A stretch of 64,000 bases of DNA, taken from positions 9,238,001 to 9,302,000 of the forward strand of contig NZ_JACCBA010000001.1 in assembly GCF_013409365.1 (NCBI RefSeq), in the 5' to 3' direction. The notes under the pieces are model-generated. The model saw only the letters and a list, made by a program, of their open reading frames with translations, was not told the DNA's origin and made no database searches. This document shows, piece after piece, positions 52,492 through 60,225 of this stretch. Source of the stretch: Actinomadura luteofluorescens. Its GTDB lineage: Bacteria > Actinomycetota > Actinomycetes > Streptosporangiales > Streptosporangiaceae. Numbering within the stretch: position 1 is the first letter of the stretch; each line of letters starts with the position of its first letter. The position numbers and the translations under genes were made by a program.

Positions 52492-53280
52492 TCACCGCTC
52501 GGTCAGCAGGCCGGAGCGCAGCCGGTCGAGGGTCGCCCGGATCAGCCGGGAGACGTGCATCTGGGACAGGCCGATCTGCTCGGCGATCTGCGTCTGCGTC
52601 CTGTTGCCGAAGAACCGCAGCAGCAGGATCGTGCGCTCGCGTTCGGGCAGGTCGTCGATCAGGGGCCTGAGGGCGTGGCCGTCGATGAAGGCCTCCAGCG
52701 CCGGGTCCTCCGAGCCGAGGTACTCGCCGACGGTGCCGGCCTCGCCGTCCGGGGTCCCGTCGGCCGGCGCCTCCAGCGACAGCGGGCGGTAGGCGTCGCA
52801 GGCGATGATGACCTCGACCGTCTCCTCCTCGGTGATGCCCATGAGCGCGGCGGTCTCCCCGGTGGTGGGGGAGCGGCCGTGCTCGCGGGTGAAGTCCTGG
52901 ACCGTGCTGTGCAGGATCGGCCGCAGCTCCTGGATGCGGCGCGACACCCGGACGCCCCACGTCTTGTCGCGGAAGTGCCGCTTCACCTCGCCGGTGACCA
53001 CCGGGTAGGCGTAGGTGACGAACCGGTCCCCGACCGCGGGATCGAACCGGTTGATGGCTTTGACGAGGCCCAGGTAGGCGACCTGCTGCAGGTCGTCCTG
53101 AGGTTCCCCCCGGTTGGCGTAGCGGCGCGCCACGCTGCGGACCAGGGGCCTGTGCAGATCGACGATGCGCTCGCGCAACCGTTCCCGCAGGGGGTCGGTC
53201 ACCTGGAGCCGGTTCATTTCCTTGAGAAGCGTCTCGGTCTGTCCGTCGTCGAACCGGCCGGTGGACTCCGCCCACGGCAT
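52492..53280 (-). CDS. SigB/SigF/SigG-type RNA polymerase sigma factor
   Basis: A 262-residue group 3 sigma factor. Region 2 (DLQQVAYLGLVKAINRFDPAVGDRFVTYAYPVVTGEVKRHFRDKTWGVRV) and region 4 (LPERERTILLLRFFGNRTQTQIAEQIGLSQMHVSRLIRATLDRLR) are complete, with region 3 between. Such factors direct stress or differentiation regulons and are usually held by an RsbW-like anti-sigma kinase encoded beside them; none is here. ATG at 53280 chosen for the GGAAGGGAG site; an in-frame ATG 57 bp upstream lacks one. Confidence 0.88.
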   Translation of the reverse strand: MPWAESTGRFDDGQTETLLKEMNRLQVTDPLRERLRERIVDLHRPLVRSVARRYANRGEPQDDLQQVAYLGLVKAINRFDPAVGDRFVTYAYPVVTGEVKRHFRDKTWGVRVSRRIQELRPILHSTVQDFTREHGRSPTTGETAALMGITEEETVEVIIACDAYRPLSLEAPADGTPDGEAGTVGEYLGSEDPALEAFIDGHALRPLIDDLPERERTILLLRFFGNRTQTQIAEQIGLSQMHVSRLIRATLDRLRSGLLTER

Positions 53281-53443
53281 ACGCGCTCCCTTCCAGCGAG
53301 GCTGGTGGGGGTAGGAGGATCTTCGGTGCCGTCCCACTACCCGGAGAAGTTCCGCTCACACGGTGCCGGTAGGCTCGAAGCGCCCCGGAAACGGGAAACG
53401 GCGGTGGGGCCCGCCGCGCCGGTGCCTGCGTCTGACCTTTCAT

Positions 53444-54709
53444 AGACGGCAGTAGCATCGTGGTGTGCAGCTCAGGTACCGGTTCCGGCTCTACCCGGCT
53501 CCCGGTCAGCAGCAGGCGCTGGCCAGGGCGTTCGGGTGCGCGCGAGTGGTGTTCAACGACGCCCTGCGCGCACGCGAGCAGGCGCGCGCGGCCGGGCCGG
53601 CGTACCCGTCGGACGGGGAGCTGTCCAAGCGGGTCATCACCGAAGCGAAGAAGACCCCTGAGCGGGCGTGGCTGGGCGAGGTGTCGGCCGTCGTCCTGCA
53701 GCAGGCCCTGGCTGATTTGAACACCGCTTACCGCAACTTCTTCGCGTCGGTGTCAGGGGGCCGGAAGGGCCGTGTGGTCGCGGCGCCCCGGTACCGGTCC
53801 CGCAAGGACCGGCGGCAGGCGATCCGGTTCACCCGCAATGCCCGCTGGAAGATCACCGCGGGTGGGAGGCTGCGGCTGCCCAAGGTCGGGGACGTGCCGG
53901 TGCGGTGGTCGCGCACGCTGCCGTCGGTGCCGTCGTCGGTGACGGTGATCCGGGACGCGGCGGGCCGGTACTTCGCCTCGTTCGTCGTCGAAACCGCCGA
54001 CGAGCCGCTGCCGCGGACGGAAGCCGAGGTCGGCGTCGATCTGGGGCTGGCGCATTTCGCGGTGCTGTCGGACGGCCGCAAGATCAGCAGCTCCAGGTTC
54101 CTGCGCCGCGCCGAGCGCAGGCTACGCAAAGCGCAGCAGGCTCTGTCCCGCAAGACCAAGGGGTCGGCGAACCGGCGCAAGGCCGCTGCAAGGGTCGCCC
54201 GGTTGCACGCGCGGGTCGCCGACGCGCGGCGCGACCATCACCACAAGCTCTCCACACAGCTGGTCCGCGACAACCAAGCGGTCTACGTGGAGAACCTGTG
54301 CGTGTCCGGTCTGGCCCGTACCCGGCTCGCCAAGTCCGTGCACGACGCGGGCTGGTCCCAGTTCGTCGCGATGCTGGAGTACAAGGCCGCCCGGCACGGG
54401 CGCACCTTCGCCAAGGTGGACCGCTGGTTCCCCTCCTCGAAGCTGTGCGGGGCTTGCGGGACGGTCGCCGAGTCGATGCCGCTGCATATTCGCACGTGGG
54501 CCTGCGCGTGCGGTGCGGTCCACGACCGGGATGTCAACGCCGCGAACAACATCCTGGCCGCCGGACGGGCGGACAGGCTAAACGCCTGCGGAGGGACCGC
54601 AAGACCTCCCGCCCAGCGGAAGGCAGGACCCAGTGAAACAGGAAGCCGCAGAAGCGCCGCACACGCGGCACGGCTGAATCCCCGGCCCTCAGGCCGGGGA
54701 GCGCGTCAA
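53444..54709 (+). mobile_element. solo TnpB insertion element (IS1341-type, IS200/IS605 superfamily)
   Basis: The element carries only tnpB; no Y1 transposase (TnpA) is present. The left boundary is put just after TTTCAT (53438-53443), a possible target-adjacent motif, and the element starts AGACGGCAGTAGC. The right end is the hairpin CCCCGGCC-CTCA-GGCCGGGG (54680-54699) followed by AGCGCGTCAA at 54709, a form I know from many actinobacterial IS605-type ends. It sits between the sigma factor gene and the fluoride exporters. Exact ends need an empty site to confirm. Confidence 0.75.
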
Positions 54710-54715
54710 TGGTAG
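53465..54715 (+). CDS. tnpB: TnpB RNA-guided nuclease (OrfB)
   Basis: A 416-residue TnpB. The N-terminal VQLRYRFRLYPAPGQQQALARAFG is the standard start (GTG, leaderless-looking). RuvC residues are Asp192 (GVDLGLAHF), Glu276 (VYVENLCVSGLARTR) and Asp354/Asp356 (HDRDVNAANNIL), with zinc cysteines 328, 331, 347 and 349. All are present, so it is probably active: it cuts DNA matching its right-end RNA guide. About 50 residues after the RuvC motif overlap the RNA scaffold. The stop codon TAG lies 4-6 bp beyond the element end, in host DNA. Confidence 0.92.
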   Translation: MQLRYRFRLYPAPGQQQALARAFGCARVVFNDALRAREQARAAGPAYPSDGELSKRVITEAKKTPERAWLGEVSAVVLQQALADLNTAYRNFFASVSGGRKGRVVAAPRYRSRKDRRQAIRFTRNARWKITAGGRLRLPKVGDVPVRWSRTLPSVPSSVTVIRDAAGRYFASFVVETADEPLPRTEAEVGVDLGLAHFAVLSDGRKISSSRFLRRAERRLRKAQQALSRKTKGSANRRKAAARVARLHARVADARRDHHHKLSTQLVRDNQAVYVENLCVSGLARTRLAKSVHDAGWSQFVAMLEYKAARHGRTFAKVDRWFPSSKLCGACGTVAESMPLHIRTWACACGAVHDRDVNAANNILAAGRADRLNACGGTARPPAQRKAGPSETGSRRSAAHAARLNPRPSGRGARQW

Positions 54716-54729
54716 GAGTGTGCGTTTTT
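54584..54729 (+). ncRNA. right-end guide RNA (reRNA/omega RNA) of TnpB, with guide
   Basis: The 3' part of tnpB and the element end form the usual scaffold: a stem GCCT...AGGC (54584-54624) enclosing GGAGG/CCTCC, and the terminal 8-bp hairpin at 54680-54699. The scaffold ends at 54709. The next 16-20 bases (54710-54729) would be the guide and fall on the first codons of the fluoride-exporter gene. Scaffold 5' end and processing are inferred from known TnpB systems. Confidence 0.65.
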
Positions 54730-55248
54730 TCCGTGACCGGCCGTCCCGTAGATCCCGATGTCGACCTGCATGTTCCGAGACAGCGGTCCGAGCTGCGCGA
54801 AGGGCCGTGGGGGGTCCTGGCGGCGATCGCGGCCGGCGGGGCACTGGGGGCGCTGGCGCGGCACGGGCTCGGCAGCGTGTTCCCGCACCGGCCGGGGGAG
54901 TTCCCCTGGGCCGTCTTCTGGGTGAACGTCTCGGGGTGCCTCCTGATCGGCGTGCTGATGGTCCTCGTCACCGAGACGTGGACGGCGCACCGGCTCGTGC
55001 GGCCGTTCCTCGGGGTGGGGGTGCTCGGCGGCTTCACCACGTTCTCGACCTATGTCGTCGACGCCCAGGAGCTGGTGAACCACGGGGCGCCGCTCGTCGG
55101 GCTGGCCTACCTCGCCGGGACGCTCGCGGCGGCGCTCGCGGCCGTCTTCACGGGCGTCCGGGTGACCCGGCTGCTGGCTCGCCCGCGCCGCGGGGAGGCG
55201 GCCCCGCGGATCCGGTGCGGCGAGCGGAGCGAGGCGAGCGGCGAGTGA
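54709..55248 (+). CDS. crcB: fluoride channel/exporter Fluc, first subunit
   Basis: A 179-residue CrcB/Fluc protein with four membrane helices (from about residue 38). GGALGALARHGLGSVFP, FWVNVSGCLLIGVLM and GGFTTFSTYVVDAQEL hold the conserved GR-like, Asn and Phe-box/TTFSTY pore residues. It exports F- as a dual-topology or heteromeric dimer. The ATG at 54709 straddles the TnpB element end and has GGGGAG 7 nt upstream, inside the element's hairpin; a native GTG at 54733 has no such site. The N-terminal VDPDVDLHVPRQRSELR leader occurs in other actinobacterial homologues. Confidence 0.87.
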   Translation: MVGVCVFSVTGRPVDPDVDLHVPRQRSELREGPWGVLAAIAAGGALGALARHGLGSVFPHRPGEFPWAVFWVNVSGCLLIGVLMVLVTETWTAHRLVRPFLGVGVLGGFTTFSTYVVDAQELVNHGAPLVGLAYLAGTLAAALAAVFTGVRVTRLLARPRRGEAAPRIRCGERSEASGE

Positions 55249-55607
55249 CCATCGTGCTGATCGTGCTGGGCGCCGCGCTCGGCGCTCCGCTGCGCTACCT
55301 CACCGACCGCGCCGTCCAGGCCCGGCACGACTCGGTGTTCCCGTGGGGGACGTTCACCGTCAACGTCTCAGGGTCGTTCGTCCTGGGCCTGCTGGCGGCG
55401 CTGCCCGCGCACGAGGGCGTGATGGCCTTCGCCGGAACGGGCTTCTGCGGTGCTCTGAGCACGTACTCCACGTTCGGCTACGAGACCCTGCGCCTCGCCG
55501 AGGACGGGACCCGCTTCTACGCCGTGGCCAACGCGGCGGCGAGCATCGTCGCGGGGCTCGGCGCGGCCTACTGCGGGATGGCGATCGCCCAGGCCGTCAC
55601 CGGCTGA
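55245..55607 (+). CDS. crcB: fluoride channel/exporter Fluc, second subunit
   Basis: A 120-residue CrcB/Fluc protein with four helices and the core GAPLRYLTDR, GTFTVNVSGSFVLGLLA and GFCGALSTYSTFGYE. It starts with GTG inside the stop of the first gene (GTGA overlap), so the two subunits are made together, as expected for heterodimeric Fluc. No fluoride riboswitch was seen upstream; the TnpB insertion occupies that place. Confidence 0.9.
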   Translation: MTIVLIVLGAALGAPLRYLTDRAVQARHDSVFPWGTFTVNVSGSFVLGLLAALPAHEGVMAFAGTGFCGALSTYSTFGYETLRLAEDGTRFYAVANAAASIVAGLGAAYCGMAIAQAVTG

Positions 55608-55616
55608 GAAACCTGG

Positions 55617-55672
55617 CGCGGCCCATGCTCGCAGCTCGGGGCACTTGGCTCCGAGCTCGCGAGTGGGCCGCG
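55617..55672. terminator. large hairpin after the fluoride-exporter pair
   Basis: CGCGGCCCATGCTCGCAGCTCGG pairs with CCGAGCTCGCGAGTGGGCCGCG (arms given in shortened form: CGCGGCCCA/TGGGCCGCG, CTCGC/GCGAG, AGCTCGG/CCGAGCT) with two small bulges and a loop of about 11 nt. It begins 9 bp after the crcB stop. Termination is the simplest reading. The 140 bp after it hold no gene I can support. Confidence 0.5.
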
Positions 55673-55812
55673 AGGAGACTCTGCCCAAGAGGGCTTCTGG
55701 GTAAACCGGCGGTGTTTGGACTGTCACCGTCTGGGCACGGCCTCCTTCCGCCCCGGGCAGGCCGCCCGGGCGAAGGCGTTCCCCACCGGCCCGCCGCGCC
55801 GGCGGGAGGCCG

Positions 55813-56490
55813 TCACGGCCACGACGGCTCCTCGGAGGGGCAAACGACCAGCTCGCGCACCTCGCAGCCGGACGGCTGGGCCAGGGCGAACGCGATGGTG
55901 GCGGCCACGTCCTCGGGACGGCTCAGCCTGGTCTCCGGGCCGGGCTTGTACTTGTCGGCGCGGTCGTCGAAGAACGCGGTGTCCATCCCGCCGGGCACGA
56001 CCAGGGTGACCGCGACCTTCCCGGCCGTCTCCGCGGCGAGCGCCCGCGTGAAGCCGACGACGCCGGACGTGGACGCGCAGTAGGCGGTCGCGTCGCCCTT
56101 GGCGCGCAACCCCAGGGTGGAGGCGACGGTGACGATCCGCCCGTGCGGCTCGTTCTCCAGGTAGGGCAGCGCGGCGCGCGCGACGGCGGCGGTGCCGAGC
56201 AGGTTCACCTGGACGACCCGCTCCCAGTCCTCGGCGGGGACCTCGCACAGCGCCCCCCGGGCGTCGATCCCGGCGGCGGTGACCACGGCGTTGAGCCCGC
56301 CCGCGGCGCGCGCCAGGCAGTGCACGGCGCGCTCGGCGCACCGGCGGTCGGCGAGGTCGGCCTGCATGTGCTCGAAGTCCTCCTTCGGAGGGTGCCGGTC
56401 GAGGATGAGAGGCCGCCCGCCGTCGTCGGCGACCTTGCGCGCGACGGCCGCGCCGAGTCCGGAAGCGCCGCCGGTGATGAGGACGTTCAT
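55813..56490 (-). CDS. short-chain dehydrogenase/reductase
   Basis: A 225-residue SDR. TGGASGLG (6-13) is the cofactor loop, TAAGIDARG replaces NNAG, Ser in VASTLGLRAKG and Y-x-x-S-x-S in AYCASTSGVVGF mark the active site: the usual lysine of YxxxK is replaced by serine (YCASTSG), so catalysis may be altered. AspArg after beta-2 (ILDRHPP) favours NAD. GGAGA precedes the ATG. It lies 53 bp downstream of the glycosyltransferase gene, same strand, and the pair may modify a nucleotide sugar or glycan; inferred only. Confidence 0.8.
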   Translation of the reverse strand: MNVLITGGASGLGAAVARKVADDGGRPLILDRHPPKEDFEHMQADLADRRCAERAVHCLARAAGGLNAVVTAAGIDARGALCEVPAEDWERVVQVNLLGTAAVARAALPYLENEPHGRIVTVASTLGLRAKGDATAYCASTSGVVGFTRALAAETAGKVAVTLVVPGGMDTAFFDDRADKYKPGPETRLSRPEDVAATIAFALAQPSGCEVRELVVCPSEEPSWP

Positions 56491-56543
56491 GACGCGTCTC
56501 CTTTCGTGGTCGACAGCAGGCGCGGGGTGCAGCGCCTCGGCTC

Positions 56544-57551
56544 TCATCGGGGGCCCGCCTCGTCCGAGGCCACGATCTCCACCGCGGCGGCGACCTCGTC
56601 GGGGCCGACCGACGACAGGCAGGGGTGGCCGTCCACCGGGCATTCGCGGGCGCGGCTGTCCTTGCACGGCGCCTGCTGGTCGCCGAGCAGCGCGAGCGGG
56701 ACCCCGAAGGGCGCCCACCGGGCGGCCGGGACGGTCGGGGCGAACAGCGACACGACCGGCGTCCCGACGGCCGCCGCGAGATGCGCGGGGCCGGTGTTGG
56801 CGGCGACGACGGCGCAGGCGCTCCGCAGCACCGACGCCAGCTCGGGCAGGCTGGTGCGCCCGCCGAGGTCCAGGCCGTCCTCCCCGGCGACCCGGGCCGT
56901 CAGCTCCTTCTCGTCCGCGTGCCCGGTGACGACCACCCGGCGCCCCGCCGCGGCGAGCAGCCGCACCGCCTCGGCGCAGTGCCCGGGCGGCCAGGCGCGC
57001 GCGGGGACGGACGTCCCCGGATGCACCACCATGTAGCCGGGGCCGCCGGTGAGGTGGTCGATGTCGGGCAGCGGGCCGCGGACGGCCAGGCGGGTGTCGG
57101 CGGGAGCCGCGAACCCGGCGTCCTCCACCAGGGCGAGCATGCGCAGCGGCTCGGGCAGGCCGGGATCGGGCCGGTGCCGCAGGTCCAGCAGCGACCCCGG
57201 GTCGTCCTCGCTGATGCCGCCGATCCAGGGCGTCCCGGCGAGGCGCAGCAGCAGCGCGAGCGGGAGCGGCGACTGGTGCGGCGAGGTCAGGATCAGCGCC
57301 CGGTCGAACCCCCGCAGCTCCCGGACGAGGCGGTCGACGTCGGCCTGCTCGACGGGCACGTGGTCCGGGTCGACCCAGGGGGCGCGCCACTCGACGACCC
57401 GGTCGACGCCGGGCAGCATGTCGGCCGCGGCGCGCCCGCGCGGCCCGCACAGCAGCACGACCTCGCCGGCGCGCTCGGCGACCGCCCGCACGGCGGGCCC
57501 GGCGAGCAGGACGTCGCCCATGTCGTCCTGTCGTGCCACGAGCACCCGCAT
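56544..57551 (-). CDS. glycosyltransferase family 9 (heptosyltransferase-like)
   Basis: A 335-residue GT-B enzyme. RQDDMGDVLLAGPAVRAVAE is the N-terminal family start, DRALILTSPHQSPLPLALLL and VVHPGTSVPARAWP follow, and ANTGPAHLAAAVGTPVVSLFAP near 265 is the nucleotide-sugar site. GT9 members add heptose or other sugars; in actinobacteria without LPS relatives sit in glycan or antibiotic sugar clusters, or appear alone with SDR and HAD enzymes as here. G-rich site upstream of ATG 57551. Sugar and acceptor unknown. Confidence 0.87.
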   Translation of the reverse strand: MRVLVARQDDMGDVLLAGPAVRAVAERAGEVVLLCGPRGRAAADMLPGVDRVVEWRAPWVDPDHVPVEQADVDRLVRELRGFDRALILTSPHQSPLPLALLLRLAGTPWIGGISEDDPGSLLDLRHRPDPGLPEPLRMLALVEDAGFAAPADTRLAVRGPLPDIDHLTGGPGYMVVHPGTSVPARAWPPGHCAEAVRLLAAAGRRVVVTGHADEKELTARVAGEDGLDLGGRTSLPELASVLRSACAVVAANTGPAHLAAAVGTPVVSLFAPTVPAARWAPFGVPLALLGDQQAPCKDSRARECPVDGHPCLSSVGPDEVAAAVEIVASDEAGPR

Positions 57552-57782
57552 GAGCCCCCCGTTCCGGTGCTTGTTCGGCGAGGCGGGGGAGTGCCTTCGT
57601 CCCGGGCGCCCGGCTCCGGACGGCCGGGACGAAAGAAATCCCCTATACGTAATTCCGGACATAGCCGGGAGCCGCGCCGTTAAACGCCGGTGCCAGAAGA
57701 GCCGCAGGTAAGACGAGTGACGGGTGATGCGGCATCCGCTCGCCCCGGGGGGAAGACGGGCCCACCGTCCTGTTCGTGCGGT

Positions 57783-59222
57783 TCATCGGCGAGCAGGGGT
57801 CCGGTCACGGGTCAGGGAGAGAGCGCACAGGGCGCCGAACAGCACCGTGCTGGCGAGCGCCCACCCGGTGCCGTACTCGGCGTGCCGGGTCGACCCGCCG
57901 GACTCGGCCAGCGTGAGGAACAGCGTGCCGACGGTGGCGATGCCGATCACCTGGGCGAGCTGCATCAGCGTGAGCAGCAGCCCGCTGGCGTCGGCCGCGT
58001 CGCCCGGCGGGACGTGCCGCAGTGCGGTCGTCATGACGATCGGCATCACCCCGAGCCCGAACCCGATGACCACGGTGAGCGCCTCGTAGGCGAGGCCGCC
58101 TCCGGCGAGGGGGCCGACGAAGAGGTAGCCCGCCCCCGCCACGGCGAACCCGGCCGGGACGGCGCGCCGGTGCCAGCGGGCCGGCAGCCGCTGCCAGTTC
58201 AGCCCGACCAGCCCGAACGCGGTGACGCACGGCACGAACGCCAGCCCCGACTCCAGCGGGGACATCCGCAGGTCCCCCTGCAGGTGCAGGGTCGTGGTGA
58301 ACAGGAACGTCCCCCAGCTCGCCGGCGCGATCACGATCGCCACGCAGGCCGGGGCCAGCAGGGGGGCGCGCAGCACCCGCGCCGAGATCAGCGGCCGTCC
58401 GGCGGCCGCCGCCGCGCGCCGCTCCACGGCGGCGAACGCGGCGGCGAACGCGGCGCTGGCGGCCAGCGCGGCCCAGCCCCACAGCGGCCAGCCCAGCTCG
58501 TGCCCCATGATCAGCGGGACGACGAGCAGCAGCACCGCGGGGGCCAGCGTGAGCAGCCCCGGCAGGTCCAGCTCGGTCCGCAGCGGCCGCGTCCGCAGCG
58601 CGGCCTCGTCGCGGGGCAGCACGCGCGGCCCGGCGAGCAGCAGCGCCGCGCCGATCGGCACGTTGACGAGGAAGACCGTCCGCCAGCCGGCGCCGAACAG
58701 GTCCGTGCCGACCAGCAGGCCCCCGGCCGCCTGCCCCACGACGGTGCCGCCCGCGATGACGGCCGAGTAGAAGCCGAGCGCCCGCGCCCTGGCCGCTCCG
58801 GCGAAGTCCCGCTGGATCATCGACATCACCTGCGGCGTCAGCATCGCCGCGCCCGCCCCCTGCAGGAAGCGGAACAGCACCAGCGTCCCGGTGGAGGGCG
58901 CCAGCCCGCACGCCAGGGACGCCGCGGTGAACGACGCGAGGCCGAGGTGGTACAGGCGGCGGTGGCCCGCGACGCCGCCGAGGCGCGCCCCCGTGATCAG
59001 CAGCACCGCGTAGGAGATGACGTAGCCCGCCACGATGAGCTGGAGCCCCGCGCCCGAGGCGTGCAGGTCCGCGCGCATCGTCGGGAGGGCCACGTTGACG
59101 ATGTTCACGTCGAGGATGGCCATGAACTGGCCGAGCAGGATGACCGCGAGCGCGGGCCCGCCGGATCCGTTCCGCGACCCCCGTTCGGGAATGGTCCCGC
59201 GCAGATCGGTTGTCTGAGTCAT
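57783..59222 (-). CDS. MFS drug-resistance exporter, DHA2 (14-helix) type
   Basis: A 479-residue membrane protein with about 14 helices. GQFMAILDVNIVNVALPTMRADL is the DHA2 motif D1, GARLGGVAGHRRLYHLGL motif A, and LFRFLQGAGAAMLTPQVMSMIQRDF motif C region. It expels a hydrophobic compound with proton influx. It is divergent from an XRE regulator across a 108-bp gap that holds two related TAC(C/T)GGTA sites, so the regulator probably controls it. Substrate unknown. Confidence 0.9.
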   Translation of the reverse strand: MTQTTDLRGTIPERGSRNGSGGPALAVILLGQFMAILDVNIVNVALPTMRADLHASGAGLQLIVAGYVISYAVLLITGARLGGVAGHRRLYHLGLASFTAASLACGLAPSTGTLVLFRFLQGAGAAMLTPQVMSMIQRDFAGAARARALGFYSAVIAGGTVVGQAAGGLLVGTDLFGAGWRTVFLVNVPIGAALLLAGPRVLPRDEAALRTRPLRTELDLPGLLTLAPAVLLLVVPLIMGHELGWPLWGWAALAASAAFAAAFAAVERRAAAAAGRPLISARVLRAPLLAPACVAIVIAPASWGTFLFTTTLHLQGDLRMSPLESGLAFVPCVTAFGLVGLNWQRLPARWHRRAVPAGFAVAGAGYLFVGPLAGGGLAYEALTVVIGFGLGVMPIVMTTALRHVPPGDAADASGLLLTLMQLAQVIGIATVGTLFLTLAESGGSTRHAEYGTGWALASTVLFGALCALSLTRDRTPARR

Positions 59223-59245
59223 GAGGAAGATCGTGAGGGCGGCCC

Positions 59246-59280
59246 AGTACCGGTAACGAGAGCCTGTCGATACTGGTACT
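59246..59280. promoter_or_regulatory. paired operator sites between the MFS and XRE genes
   Basis: AGTACCGGTA (59246-59255) and TACTGGTACT (59271-59280) are inverted copies with one mismatch. Each contains the 8-bp palindrome-like TAC(C/T)GGTA; centres are 23 bp apart, about two helical turns. CTGTC/GACAG flanks the second. The place between two divergent genes suits binding by the XRE regulator. Confidence 0.5.
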
Positions 59281-59330
59281 GACAGCACCTGGAAGACGGC
59301 GCCGGGCTGGGCCAGTCTGGGGGAGTGACG

Positions 59331-60197
59331 ATGACGAGTGCGCCCGCGGCGCCGCGCCGCCGCACGGAGCTGGCGGCGTTCCTGCGCAGCCGGCGCGAGC
59401 GGATCGGCCCCGAGGACGTGGGGATGCCGCCCGGCCTGCGGCGCCGGACGCCGGGCCTGCGCCGCGAGGAGGTCGCCCAGCTCGCCGGGGTCGGCGTCAC
59501 CTGGTACACGTGGCTGGAGCAGGGCCGCCCGATCAACGCCAGCACCCAGGTGCTGGACGCGGTGGCGCGCACCCTGCGGCTGGACGGCGCCGAGCGCGAG
59601 CACCTGTACCGGCTGGCCGACGTCCCCGACGCGGCGGTCGAGGAGGAGGCCGAAAGCCTGCCCGAGGACGTCCAGGGCATCCTGGACGCGCTCGTGCCGC
59701 TGCCCGCCGCCGTGGTCACCGCCCGCTCCGACATCCTCGCCTGGAACGCCGCCTACGCGGCGATCTTCCCGCACCTCGTGAACGCCCGGCCGTGCGAGCG
59801 CAACACGCTGTGGAAGATGTTCACGCTGCCGCCGTGCTGCAACCCGGTCGTGAACCTGGAGGAGACGGCGCCCGACCACGTCGCCGTCTTCCGGCACCGG
59901 TACAGCAGGCATCTGGACGAACCGGGCTGGAAGGACCTCGTCCGGCGCCTGCAGGCGGCCAGTCCTCTCTTCGCCCAGCTGTGGGCGTCCCACGACGTGG
60001 CACTGCCGGGGCCGAGCGCCAAGGTCTTCCGGCACGCCGCCGTCGGCGAGATCCGCACCCGCACCACGAGCATGGACATCACCGCGTCCCCGAACGCGCG
60101 GCTCGTCGCCTACACGCCGGCCGACGAGGAGAGCCGGGACCGGATCGGCCGGCTGCTCGCCGACCCCGGGGCCGCGGCCACCGACCACCGGCACTGA
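59331..60197 (+). CDS. XRE-family regulator with MmyB-like ligand domain
   Basis: A 288-residue regulator. The helix-turn-helix (about 10-75) reads LAAFLRSRRERIGPED then GLRREEVAQLAGVGVTWYTWLEQGRPINAS, typical of the large actinomycete MmyB-like group; the ligand domain follows (ARSDILAWNAAYAAIFPH; MDITASPNARLVAYTPAD). Start ATG 59331 with GGGGGAG 5 nt upstream is preferred over GTG 59325. It is divergent from the MFS exporter and is probably its regulator. It is a paralogue of the regulator at 5677. Confidence 0.86.
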   Translation: MTSAPAAPRRRTELAAFLRSRRERIGPEDVGMPPGLRRRTPGLRREEVAQLAGVGVTWYTWLEQGRPINASTQVLDAVARTLRLDGAEREHLYRLADVPDAAVEEEAESLPEDVQGILDALVPLPAAVVTARSDILAWNAAYAAIFPHLVNARPCERNTLWKMFTLPPCCNPVVNLEETAPDHVAVFRHRYSRHLDEPGWKDLVRRLQAASPLFAQLWASHDVALPGPSAKVFRHAAVGEIRTRTTSMDITASPNARLVAYTPADEESRDRIGRLLADPGAAATDHRH

Positions 60198-60225
60198 GCG
60201 GCGCCCGTCATGAGCGGCACGGGGT

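Noticed and set aside
53281..53464. Fluoride riboswitch upstream of tnpB/crcB
   Set aside because: I looked for the conserved crcB-motif segments before tnpB and before crcB and found none.
53465..54715. A tnpA (Y1 transposase) partner for tnpB
   Set aside because: No HUH motif or second frame exists between the sigma factor gene and crcB; the element is solo.
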